DNA of 38,164 nt from Ruminococcus turbiniformis (GTDB lineage Bacteria > Bacillota > Clostridia > Lachnospirales > Lachnospiraceae), in contig NZ_JAJEQX010000032.1 in NCBI RefSeq assembly GCF_020687545.1, positions 1 to 38,164 of the forward strand. Reading direction: 5' to 3'. Under the pieces are notes generated by a model. That model was not told the origin of the DNA and searched no databases. It saw nothing but the letters and a program-made list of their open reading frames with translations. The position numbers and the translations under genes are program-made. How positions within the stretch are numbered: the first letter of the stretch is position 1; every line of letters begins with the position of its first letter. This document shows positions 23,400-30,765 of this stretch, piece after piece.

Positions 23400-24185
23400 A
23401 TGAAAACATTGGTGAAAAACGAATTCCGCCAAACCAGAAAGACCCTGCTGATCTGGCTGGGGATCATGTTACTGCTGTGCGGATTCTGCTATTTTGAACT
23501 TTTATCCTTGAAGGACAGTCTGGATGAGATGGCCCGGACAGTCGGCCAATTTCCTCGCTTGATCATGATCATGTTCGGTGTGAAAGGGGATCTCACGACT
23601 GCCCTTGGTTGGTACGCGTGTATCTATTTTTGGGAGGGGCTGTTGGCCTTTGCCTATGCAATCTCTCTGGGCCTGTCCTGTGTGGCGAGGGAAAAGAAAT
23701 TTGGAACATCCGAATACCTGTTCACAAAGCCTGTGGAGCGGAAAACCATTGTTCTGGCGAAGGTGATCGTTTCAGCAGTGAACCTGCTGGTGTTCGCCCT
23801 GTTCAGCGGCGTGTGCAATTATTTCACGATCGTTCTTCCTTTGGGCGGTCTGGATCAGCCGGGAGCGGTGCTTTCCACAACGATGGGAATGTTCTTTACC
23901 CAGCTTCTCTTTTTTGCCTTGGGTCTGCTGTTTGCCAGCCTTTTCAAATCTTATAAGGCCGCGGTACGCGCCGGTACGGTTTTCGTATTGGCCGCCTATG
24001 TGTTGGCCTTTACTGCCGAGTACACAGGGAATCGTTTCTTGGATTATCTGACCCCTCTGCGGTACTATGATGTGTATGAAGTAGCACTAAATGGCGTCTA
24101 TCTTTCCTACATCGTCTTAACAGTACTCATTGTGGGCGCGTGTGTAATGGTTTCTACAAGGCGGTGGAAACTGCGTGAGTTGTAA
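23400..24185 (+). CDS. ABC-2-type transporter permease 2
   Basis: A 261-residue paralogue of the preceding permease with about six membrane segments and the shared loop EYLFTKPVERKTIVLAK at ~110-126. A GGGGGTG ribosome binding site precedes the ATG, 12 bases after the previous stop. Together with the ATPase it forms a complete exporter. The radical SAM gene follows after 123 bases with no evident terminator, so all are probably one transcript. Confidence 0.88.
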   Translation: MKTLVKNEFRQTRKTLLIWLGIMLLLCGFCYFELLSLKDSLDEMARTVGQFPRLIMIMFGVKGDLTTALGWYACIYFWEGLLAFAYAISLGLSCVAREKKFGTSEYLFTKPVERKTIVLAKVIVSAVNLLVFALFSGVCNYFTIVLPLGGLDQPGAVLSTTMGMFFTQLLFFALGLLFASLFKSYKAAVRAGTVFVLAAYVLAFTAEYTGNRFLDYLTPLRYYDVYEVALNGVYLSYIVLTVLIVGACVMVSTRRWKLREL

Positions 24186-24230
24186 ATGTAATTGTCCATA
24201 GATATTCTATTATCTGATGAAAAACAAAGA

Positions 24231-24308
24231 ATGAAAAAAAACGAATGGCTATTATGCCCCAACTGCAACAACAAAACGAGAATTAAAAATAGAAAAGGAG
24301 ACAAAACC
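24231..24308 (+). pseudogene. Remnant of a cysteine-rich KTR-domain protein
   Basis: The 26 codons before the radical SAM start read MKKNEWLLCPNCNNKTRIK and then an unrelated basic stretch. The first 19 residues match the start of the small cysteine-rich KTR-domain proteins carried by Tn916-like and other Firmicutes elements. The second half of that protein, with its second cysteine pair, is gone. The frame continues without a stop into the radical SAM gene, so an N-terminal fusion is possible, but the ribosome binding site evidence favours the start at 24309. Confidence 0.65.
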
Positions 24309-25673
24309 ATGAGTAATTCTATTAAAGACAGCGCACAGGCTTTCGCCGTCAATCAAGTGCTGAAATATGTTGACAGCAATCCGCAGGAAGCATTCCCCAA
24401 GTTGTTAGATTGGGCGGATAAGTTCGATAAGGATAACCTCTATCTCACACAGCGCCAGCAAATCCGTAAGGTGATGGAGCAGCCTGACAGCAACTGGATG
24501 CGCCTGATCAACAGCCTTTGGACGGACATTGATTCTGAAGTCCGCAAAGTGTTCTTCCGCAATTTTATTGTCAATGCATCTCTCTTAGGCAGCCGCAAGC
24601 AGGTGGCTAATCGTGAAAAGTACGGCTGCAATATCCCCTGGGCAATCCTGATGGACCCCACTTCCGCCTGCAACCTTCATTGCACCGGCTGTTGGGCGGC
24701 AGAATACGGTAATAAGCTGAATCTGAGCTATGAGGAACTGGATGACATCATCAATCAGGCCAATGAACTGGGAACCTATATGTTCCTCTACACCGGCGGT
24801 GAACCTATGGTACGCAAGAACGATCTGCTCCGCCTGTGTGAAGCGCATCCTGACTGCGTATTCTCTGCCTTTACCAACGGTACCCTTATCGATGAGAAGT
24901 TTGCCGATGAGATGCTGCGGGTGAAGAACTTCTACCCGGCCATCAGCATTGAAGGCTTCGAGGAAGCTACTGATTTCCGCCGTGGCAAGGGTACTTATCA
25001 GGCTACTATGCGGGCGATGAAGATTCTGAAAGAAAAGAAGCTGCCTTTCGGCGTATCTGGGTGCTATACCAGCAAGAACATCGACTCCATCAGCTCGGAT
25101 GAGTTCTTCGATCATCTGGTGGAGTGCGGTGCGAAGTTCGCATGGTTCTTCCACTATATGCCTGTGGGCAACGATTCCGCTGTGGAGCTGCTCCCGTCTC
25201 CTGACCAGCGTGAAAAGATGTATAACCGCATCTGCGAATACCGTAGCACAAAGCCTATTTTCACAATTGACTTTCAGAATGATGCGAAATTTGTAAACGG
25301 CTGTATTGCTGGTGGCCGCAACTATCTGCATATCAATGCCAATGGTGACATTGAGCCTTGCGCTTTTATCCATTACTCTGACTCCAACATCCGTGAAAAG
25401 ACCCTGCTGGAAGCATATCAGTCTCCGCTGTTTATGGCCTATCACGACGGTCAGCCCTTTAATGATAATATGTTCCAGCCGTGTCCTATGCTGGAAAATC
25501 CTGAATGTCTGCGTAGCATGGTAAAGAAATCCGGTGCCCATTCTACCGAGTATCAGTCCCCGGAAAGTGTTGACCATCTGTGTGATAAGACTACACTTTA
25601 TGCAGAAACCTGGAAGCCGAAGGCCGATGAGCTGTGGGCTGCTTGTCAGGGCTGTAGTGGGTGTAAGAAGTGA
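24309..25673 (+). CDS. Radical SAM protein with C-terminal auxiliary-cluster cysteines
   Basis: A 454-residue radical S-adenosylmethionine enzyme. C121-x3-C125-x2-C128 (in CNLHCTGC) binds the 4Fe-4S cluster, and GGEP (163-166) contacts SAM. The C-terminal third has further cysteines: CIAGG.....NANGDIEPC, as in SPASM-like domains, then CPMLENPEC and a final CQGCSGC at 446-452, implying one or two auxiliary clusters. The N-terminal ~105 residues are a helical extension of unknown role. I chose the ATG at 24309 (AAAAGGAGA at 24294-24302). No peptide substrate gene is visible nearby, so a maturase role is less likely than action on a small molecule or lipid; that is inference. The stop overlaps the DegV start. 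Confidence 0.88.
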   Translation: MSNSIKDSAQAFAVNQVLKYVDSNPQEAFPKLLDWADKFDKDNLYLTQRQQIRKVMEQPDSNWMRLINSLWTDIDSEVRKVFFRNFIVNASLLGSRKQVANREKYGCNIPWAILMDPTSACNLHCTGCWAAEYGNKLNLSYEELDDIINQANELGTYMFLYTGGEPMVRKNDLLRLCEAHPDCVFSAFTNGTLIDEKFADEMLRVKNFYPAISIEGFEEATDFRRGKGTYQATMRAMKILKEKKLPFGVSGCYTSKNIDSISSDEFFDHLVECGAKFAWFFHYMPVGNDSAVELLPSPDQREKMYNRICEYRSTKPIFTIDFQNDAKFVNGCIAGGRNYLHINANGDIEPCAFIHYSDSNIREKTLLEAYQSPLFMAYHDGQPFNDNMFQPCPMLENPECLRSMVKKSGAHSTEYQSPESVDHLCDKTTLYAETWKPKADELWAACQGCSGCKK

Positions 25674-26545
25674 TGGACGGCTATCAAATTTTCACAGATG
25701 CCACCTCAGATCTCGCACCGGAGTTAACCGCAGGTCTGCCATCTGTTGAAATGATTCCTATGAATGTTGAGATCGGCGGAACAGAATACTCATATGGTTC
25801 CCCGGAAGGAATCACAGCCAAGGAGTTCTACCGCTTGCAAAGAGCTGGGAATTTTGCAACGACCTCACAAATCAACCCAACGATTTATTTTAAGCATTTT
25901 GAACCCTGTCTGCGACAGGGAACCGATATTCTGTATCTCTGTTTTTCCTCTGGTCTGTCAGGTACATATCAGTCTGCGTTTTTAGCGGTTGAAGAACTAC
26001 AGCAGGAATATCCGGAAAGAAGAATCATCTGCATTGATACGCTTGCTGCCGCAGTGGGTGAAGGGTTTTTAGTCAGAGAAGCTGCGAAAAAGCAGAGGGA
26101 AGGACTGTCTATTGATGAATTGGCTTCTTGGGTCATGGAACACCGATTAGAGGTATGTCATTGGTTTACGGTTGATACCTTTACCCATTTGAAACATGGC
26201 GGGCGGGTTTCAGGTGCCGCAGCCGCAATGGGAACGGCTTTGCAGATCAAACCGTTGCTTCATGTGGACAGCGAAGGAAAGCTGCAAGCAGTGGAAAAAC
26301 CTCGTGGAAGAAAAAAGGCTGTTACCACTCAGATTGCCCGAATGGAACAGGGCTGGAAACCTGAACTTGGTAAATCGATTCTGATAGGTCATGCCGATGA
26401 CCCTGAAGCAGCAGATATGCTGAAAGAAAGGTTGTTGGAACAATTCCCGGATTCTGAGATTTGTATTGCTTATATTGGCCCTATCATCGGAGCACACACC
26501 GGTCCCGGCGCACTGGCATTGATTTACTGGGGAAATAATCGATGA
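25673..26545 (+). CDS. DegV family fatty-acid-binding-type protein
   Basis: A 290-residue DegV protein. The N-terminal domain begins YQIFTDATSDL, matching the family's DS(T/S)aDL start, followed by a TSQINP motif and the SSGLSGTYQSA loop. The C-terminal domain has KHGGRVSG and ends GAHTGPGALAL, the usual phosphate/acyl-binding signatures. Family members such as FakB hold a fatty acid for phosphorylation by FakA. I chose the ATG at 25673, which overlaps the radical SAM stop (TGATG), so the two are translated together. A lipid-binding carrier next to a radical SAM enzyme is a suggestive pair. A terminator follows. Confidence 0.9.
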   Translation: MDGYQIFTDATSDLAPELTAGLPSVEMIPMNVEIGGTEYSYGSPEGITAKEFYRLQRAGNFATTSQINPTIYFKHFEPCLRQGTDILYLCFSSGLSGTYQSAFLAVEELQQEYPERRIICIDTLAAAVGEGFLVREAAKKQREGLSIDELASWVMEHRLEVCHWFTVDTFTHLKHGGRVSGAAAAMGTALQIKPLLHVDSEGKLQAVEKPRGRKKAVTTQIARMEQGWKPELGKSILIGHADDPEAADMLKERLLEQFPDSEICIAYIGPIIGAHTGPGALALIYWGNNR

Positions 26546-26607
26546 CGGAGGATTTGTAGATACGCAAAAAAGCATTCTCCATCATAGAAAAATATAGTTT
26601 TGTTTAG

Positions 26608-26640
26608 AGCTGCCGGGTAACTTATGCTCGGCAGCTTTGA
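26608..26640 (+). terminator. Hairpin terminator after the DegV gene
   Basis: A perfect eight-base stem, AGCTGCCG (26608-26615) with CGGCAGCT (26629-26636), is followed by only three Ts, so termination may be partial. It closes the tetR-degV operon. Confidence 0.6.
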
Positions 26641-26672
26641 ACTGTCTGCTAGAAGTAGTAGGAGGTGAACAT

Positions 26673-27359
26673 ATGGTTCCGCATGTATTGGGCGTAGGAT
26701 ACGCCTATAATGAATATGAGGTTACTGCTGGCCGATGGAAAGAATTTGAAATTGAATTTGACTATGCTGATAATATTAAACAAGCGGCCGCAATGCTGTC
26801 TTTTAAAGAATATATATGCGTAGCTATTTGCTCTGATGTGATTCCACAAGACGATTTGGATATCTTGAGACAAAAACGTGCGGTACCAATTATTGTTATG
26901 CCACCTTCATATTCGGAGGAACAGCGGTATGCATGTGTCCATTTTGGTGCTGCTCAATATTTACATACCTATAATCATCCTATGGTAGAAATGTTTTCAG
27001 AGAAAAATAGTATGAGAAATTGTTTGAAAATACCAAAAGATAAAAGAAGACCGCTAACAATCATCACTGTGAAAGACTTGTCTTTCTGCTTAGAGTACAG
27101 GTCTGTAGAGATAGCTGGGGTATGCATTGATTTGACCGAAAAAGAGTTTGATATTCTTGCGCTGCTAATTATGAATCAACGGCAAGTCTATACTTATGAA
27201 ATGATAATGGATTCTGTTTGGCATGATGATTTTTCGTTTTATTCACGCAATGCGATTTCAAGCCATATAAGTAATTTACGGAAAAAGTTAAAAAGTTCGG
27301 AAACTGCATCAGAACATATTAAAAGCATTCGAGGAATAGGCTACAAATTCGAAGTATAG
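26673..27359 (+). CDS. OmpR-type winged-helix regulator with degenerate receiver
   Basis: A 228-residue protein. Residues ~128-228 form an OmpR/PhoB winged helix (LTEKEFDILALL, YEMIMDSVW, SSHISNLRKKL, IRGIGYKFEV). The N-terminal ~105 residues have the shape of a receiver domain, but the phosphorylation aspartate is replaced (ICSDVIP has Ser where Asp is expected four residues before Pro) and the acidic pair near the N-terminus is missing. It is therefore likely phosphorylation-independent. No histidine kinase is nearby. I chose the ATG at 26673 with GGAGGTG at 26661-26667. It stands alone between terminators, at the start of the recombination block, and may regulate excision or transfer. Confidence 0.82.
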   Translation: MVPHVLGVGYAYNEYEVTAGRWKEFEIEFDYADNIKQAAAMLSFKEYICVAICSDVIPQDDLDILRQKRAVPIIVMPPSYSEEQRYACVHFGAAQYLHTYNHPMVEMFSEKNSMRNCLKIPKDKRRPLTIITVKDLSFCLEYRSVEIAGVCIDLTEKEFDILALLIMNQRQVYTYEMIMDSVWHDDFSFYSRNAISSHISNLRKKLKSSETASEHIKSIRGIGYKFEV

Positions 27360-27472
27360 GTATTTCTTGTGCAAATCTTGTATAAATCTAAAGTAAATCT
27401 TGCTTTCTGTTCTATACCATAGCTCTCAATAATGGCGAGCAGCTGTTAATTGAGTAATGGTTCAATGAAAAC

Positions 27473-27500
27473 GCGGCTTGCTGAATAGCTGCCGCTTTAT
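27473..27500 (+). terminator. Terminator after the winged-helix gene
   Basis: GCGGC (27473-27477) pairs with GCCGC (27491-27495), with an inner GCT/AGC, then TTTAT. It is the first of three hairpin terminators in the 464-base gene-free stretch 27360-27823. Confidence 0.65.
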
Positions 27501-27527
27501 ACTGCGTAGACAGAAAGGTTATTTACA

Positions 27528-27558
27528 GCGGCATATAGGAGGATGCCGCTTTGTTTGT
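27528..27558 (+). terminator. Second hairpin terminator in the same gap
   Basis: GCGGCAT (27528-27534) pairs perfectly with ATGCCGC (27543-27549) over an eight-base loop, followed by TTTGTTTGTTTT. Confidence 0.8.
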
Positions 27559-27685
27559 TTTAACCTTTTACAGTTCTCATAATCTTCACTTGCTAAAAAA
27601 AGTGTAGCTTCCCCTCCGGGGCAGTTCGGCAACCTGTCGGTATTATCGTTCTGCGCAAACCGGAATAATAATGATCTTTTTTGTT

Positions 27686-27725
27686 GCGCCAGTTTCCTGG
27701 AATGGGAGACTGGCGCTTTTGCTTG
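27686..27725 (+). terminator. Strong terminator/attenuator upstream of the sigma-like gene
   Basis: GCGCCAGT-T-TCC (27686-27697) pairs with GGA-G-ACTGGCGC (27705-27716) with one mismatch, and TTTTGCTTG follows. It lies ~100 bases before the sigma-like gene, so it either isolates that gene or attenuates a leader transcript. Confidence 0.82.
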
Positions 27726-27771
27726 TCGTTTTTTGCCGAATGTCCCCAAACGGCCTCGATGCCGTTCCCCG

Positions 27772-27817
27772 CCTCCATTCGATTCACCCGCTAATCACCC
27801 GTGAATCGAAATGGAGG
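27772..27817 (+). promoter_or_regulatory. Hairpin that buries the Shine-Dalgarno of the sigma-like gene
   Basis: Bases 27772-27787 pair with 27801-27817 in a 16-bp helix with one bulged A (27811) and a 13-base loop. The right arm ends in GGAGG (27813-27817), which is the ribosome binding site for the ATG at 27824, and the left arm starts CCTCC. In the folded RNA the binding site is fully paired, so translation should be low unless something opens the helix. Confidence 0.8.
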
Positions 27818-27823
27818 TACATA

Positions 27824-28237
27824 ATGAAGAAAGTCAATCTTCGGGATCTGTATCCCGATGTTTATAAAACCGATGCCTTTTTGGAAGTAACCGATGAAGT
27901 ACAAGCGGTGTTTCAGTCTGACGAGCGAGCTGAAGCAGCCTATGAGCGAAAAATGTATCGCTATAAGGCGCAGTACTCCCTGGACTGTGAGAATGGAATT
28001 GAAAATGCGGTCCTGCGAAAGCTGGAGACGCCGGAGATGCTTCTGGAGGAAAAGCAGCTGCGCGAGCAGATTTACTCCGCCGTGATGGCTTTGCCGGAGA
28101 AACAGGCAAAAAGAATTTATGCTCGGTACTATCTGGGGATGAGCGTAAATGAGATTGCCGGAGCCGAAGGTGTAGATCCGAGCCGTGTCCGTGACAGCAT
28201 CCGGCGTGGGCTGAAACAGTTGGCAAAAATTTTTTGA
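27824..28237 (+). CDS. Sigma-70-like (region 4) regulatory protein of the recombination module
   Basis: A 137-residue protein. The C-terminal ~55 residues look like sigma factor region 4: LPEKQAKRIYARYYLGMSVNEIAGAEGVDPSRVRDSIRRGLKQL, a helix-turn-helix that would contact a -35 box. The N-terminal half is acidic with a helical VFQSDERAEAAYERKMYRYKAQYSLD stretch, as in Tn916 Orf7-type and clostridial conjugative-transposon sigma-like proteins. No region 2 is present, so it probably acts as an activator-like factor. The frame is open from 27671, but the ATG at 27824 has GGAGG six bases before it. That site is sequestered in a hairpin, so translation is probably regulated. Confidence 0.8.
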   Translation: MKKVNLRDLYPDVYKTDAFLEVTDEVQAVFQSDERAEAAYERKMYRYKAQYSLDCENGIENAVLRKLETPEMLLEEKQLREQIYSAVMALPEKQAKRIYARYYLGMSVNEIAGAEGVDPSRVRDSIRRGLKQLAKIF

Positions 28238-28318
28238 TAAAGTTTCATTTGAAGCGCCTGTTTTTTGCCCCTTTTGTCAGTGTTAATAGAAGGACAAGTT
28301 TTCCCCTTCGATGGTACT

Positions 28319-28714
28319 TTGACAATTGAATAGACGGCATTTCTGGTACATAACCCATGTACGAGCGAATCAGGCGCGCCGCCAAGATGGACAGCCAAGG
28401 AGGTGATAAACAAGGCTGTTCCCAGCGATCAACGCCAGCCTGAGACCCGAAGGTGGCACTTCGAGCGCGAGGACTCCATGGGGGCTTAAAGATACTTGTT
28501 CACACCCGCCCACGGACTTGAGGCGGAACCCTGCGGCGCACGAGTAAAACGACGCTGCGGAGTTATGACATCCGCGCCAGCGGAGACCGGGAATGTCCCC
28601 ATCGTCAGGGGCGCGTGGCAAATGTGACGAAAGCAACGGATATAATCTGAAAGGCTGCATCCATTTGCTGTTAGCAACAACAAGGCATCATTTGGGTGCA
28701 GTCCTTTCTTTTCA
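28319..28714 (+). ncRNA. Candidate structured non-coding RNA between sigma-like and DUF6870-like genes
   Basis: The 561 bases 28238-28798 hold no plausible gene on either strand. Stems visible within the region include GTACAT/ATGTAC (~28347-28363), ACAGCC/GGCTGT (~28390-28418, with a full AAGGAGGTGAT in the loop), CCGCC/GGCGG (~28506-28526) and CCCC/GGGG near 28600. The region ends in an intrinsic terminator at 28649-28714. TTGACA at 28319 could be a -35 box, but no -10 at normal spacing follows, so the start is uncertain and the RNA could be processed from a longer transcript. I do not recognise a known family. Confidence 0.45.
28649..28714 (+). terminator. Branched intrinsic terminator at the end of the non-coding region
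   Basis: GAAAGG-CTGCA-TCC (28649-28662) pairs with GGG-TGCAG-T-CCTTTC (28694-28708), one bulged T and one T-G pair. An inner hairpin TTGCT/AGCAA lies in the loop (~28664-28676), and TTTT follows. Confidence 0.75.
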
Positions 28715-28726
28715 AAGTCAGATACC

Positions 28727-28756
28727 ATGAGCTGGCAGCTCTGGTGGCCAGCTCAT
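28727..28756 (+). repeat. Perfect 10-bp inverted repeat
   Basis: ATGAGCTGGC (28727-28736) and GCCAGCTCAT (28747-28756) with a ten-base loop. No T-run follows, so it is not a terminator; it may be a protein-binding site or part of the leader of the next gene. Confidence 0.7.
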
Positions 28757-28798
28757 TCATGTGATTTTGAAACCGACTTCAAAGAAAGGAGAACCCTT

Positions 28799-29011
28799 AT
28801 GAGCCAGCTAACACAAACAACAACCGATGAATTGGTTGACATCCGTGAAGTCGCGGTAGATAAAGACCTCCCCAAAGAGGAACGGATCGCGGCCTTTCTT
28901 CACCAGATCAAAAACCCCTATCGCTTTCGCTGCGGCGATTTTGTGGTAAACGCTGCATTTTCCAGCAACGGGGTCACATTGGAGGAATGCCTGCAAGGGA
29001 TTTTAAGGTAA
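28799..29011 (+). CDS. Small DUF6870-like protein next to the recombinases
   Basis: A 70-residue protein. The stretch DELVDIREVAVDKDLPKEERIAAFLHQIKNPYRFRCGDFVV has the LVDI..V.ID..LP...R...Y..QIKNPY.F.CG..VV pattern of small proteins I associate with DUF6870, which commonly sit beside serine recombinase modules of clostridial elements. I chose the ATG at 28799 (AAAGGAGAA at 28786-28794) over the open frame from 28727. The function is unknown; size and position would suit an excision or recombination factor. Confidence 0.7.
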   Translation: MSQLTQTTTDELVDIREVAVDKDLPKEERIAAFLHQIKNPYRFRCGDFVVNAAFSSNGVTLEECLQGILR

Positions 29012-29133
29012 TCGACATCCTCGCTCTTTTCCCAAAATCGTGCTACGATGTGCATGGAAAAGGATGAAAACTGAAAGCCTTGAAATCCACTCTTTTCTTG
29101 CGGGAGCTTCCGGGAGGAAAGGAGTGCTTTTTC

Positions 29134-30762
29134 ATGCCAAAATATCAGGCAACAGCTTATATTCGTCTGTCTTACACAGATGATCGCTCCAGCGAGAGCG
29201 ACAGCGTTACCAACCAGCGGAAGCTGATTGAGAACTTCATTGAACGAAACCCGGACATCCAAATCGTATCCGAAAAAATCGACGATGGTTACAGCGGTAT
29301 TATTTTTGACCGTCCGGCGTTTAAGGAAATGATGCAGGACATCACCGATGGCAAGATCAACTGCGTCATTGTAAAGGACCTCTCCCGCCTGGGACGAGAG
29401 TACATCGAAACCGGACGCTATCTGCGCCGGGTATTCCCAACTTATGGGGTCCGCTTTATTGCCATCACGGATAACATCGACACCGCCCATGAAGGCAGCG
29501 GTGACGATCTGACCGTATCCGTCAAAAACATTATGAACGAAGCCTACTGCCGGGATATTTCCATCAAGACCCGTACCTCTTTGGATATAAAGCGCCGTAA
29601 CGGAGATTTTGTTGGAGCCTTTCCCGTTTACGGCTATATGAAGTCCGAGGAAAACAAAAACCTGCTTGTGCCTGACCCGTATGCTTCCCGCGTTGTCCAG
29701 GACATCTTTCGTATGCGCCTGGACGGGACGAGCGCCCTGCGGATCGCCACCGTGCTGAACGAAATGGGCATCCTCTCCCCCCTGGCCTATAAGAAAAACA
29801 ATGGTTTTCCTTATGCCAAACACGGCTATGCCGACAAAGAGGATTGCAAGTGGTCTGCTACAACGATTATTCGTATTTTGCAGGATGAAACCTACATCGG
29901 CACATTGGTACAGGGGAAGTAAGGCACCCCACACTATAAAATCAAGCAAATGGAGCAACGCCCATCCTCTGAATGGATTCGCGTCCCAGACGCCCATGAG
30001 CCGCTGATTGCCAAGCAGGATTTTGAACTTGTCCAGCGTATCCGCAGACTGGATACCCGGACTTCTCCCAAGCAGGATACGGTGTATCTGTTTTCCGGCG
30101 TTTTAATCTGCGGCTGCTGTGGGAGCCGCATGACGCGAAAAACGAACCGGGTCAAAGGCAAGGAATACCACTATTATTATTGTCCCACCGGGAAAAAGCA
30201 TGGCTGCGCCAATCCGGTAATGCTCAAGGAAAGCGATCTTGTCGAGTGCGTCAAGGACAGTCTAAAAGGCTACATTGACAATGTGAGCTGTCTGCAAGCT
30301 ATCCTGGACGGTATCGACCAGAGCAGTATCAATCAGGCGCTTGCCAATGAATACGCCTCCCACATCGCCGCCAATGAGCAGCAGGTGGAACAGGCGCTTG
30401 AATTTAAGGCCCGTCTCTACGAAAGCCTGATTACCGGCACTATCAGCAAAGAGGAATATACCGACTATAAGGCCAGATACACGAGGATTGCGGAAAATGC
30501 AAAAGAGAGCATTCGGGTCTTAAAGGAAAAGCTGGCTGATGTTCTGGAGAACCGGAGTGAACGGAACCGCTGGATTTCCCACTTCACACAGTTTTCTACG
30601 ATGGAGATCCTGGACCGCAAAGCTGTGGTTCACATGATACAGAGCATCAAGGTGATTGGGAAAAAGGAATTGGAGATCACCTTTACATACCAGGATGAAT
30701 ACCAGAAAGCGATCCAGCTGATTCAACTGGCAGAGCAAACAAGCCAAAGAAAGGTGGGATGA
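29134..30762 (+). pseudogene. Large serine recombinase 1, interrupted by an in-frame stop
   Basis: A 542-residue site-specific recombinase frame from the ATG at 29134 (GGAGGAAAGGAG upstream). The N-terminal resolvase domain has the catalytic serine S13 in AYIRLS and the KDLSRLGRE helix. The recombinase domain follows (SALRIATVLNEMGILSP.., DETYIGTLVQGK), then a zinc ribbon (CGCCGSRM.. C) and a coiled coil. A single TAA at 29920-29922 (codon 263) follows VQGK, where I expect a Q or R before GTPHYK. The frame is the same on both sides and open to 30762, so this is a point nonsense mutation. No ribosome binding site precedes the ATG at 29950. The truncated product keeps catalysis but loses the zinc ribbon and coiled coil, so it is probably nonfunctional. 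Confidence 0.88.
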
Positions 30763-30765
30763 TTT

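Noticed and set aside
21692..24185. Known antibiotic-resistance ABC transporter
   Set aside because: The subunits are generic ABC-2 exporters; nothing in the sequence identifies the substrate, so no resistance name is given.
24192..24308. Radical SAM protein starting at 24192 or 24231
   Set aside because: The extra residues are a KTR-domain remnant and the best ribosome binding site serves the ATG at 24309.
28370..28660. Antisense frame of 96 codons in the non-coding region
   Set aside because: No ribosome binding site, composition unlike neighbours, and it covers the stems of the proposed RNA.
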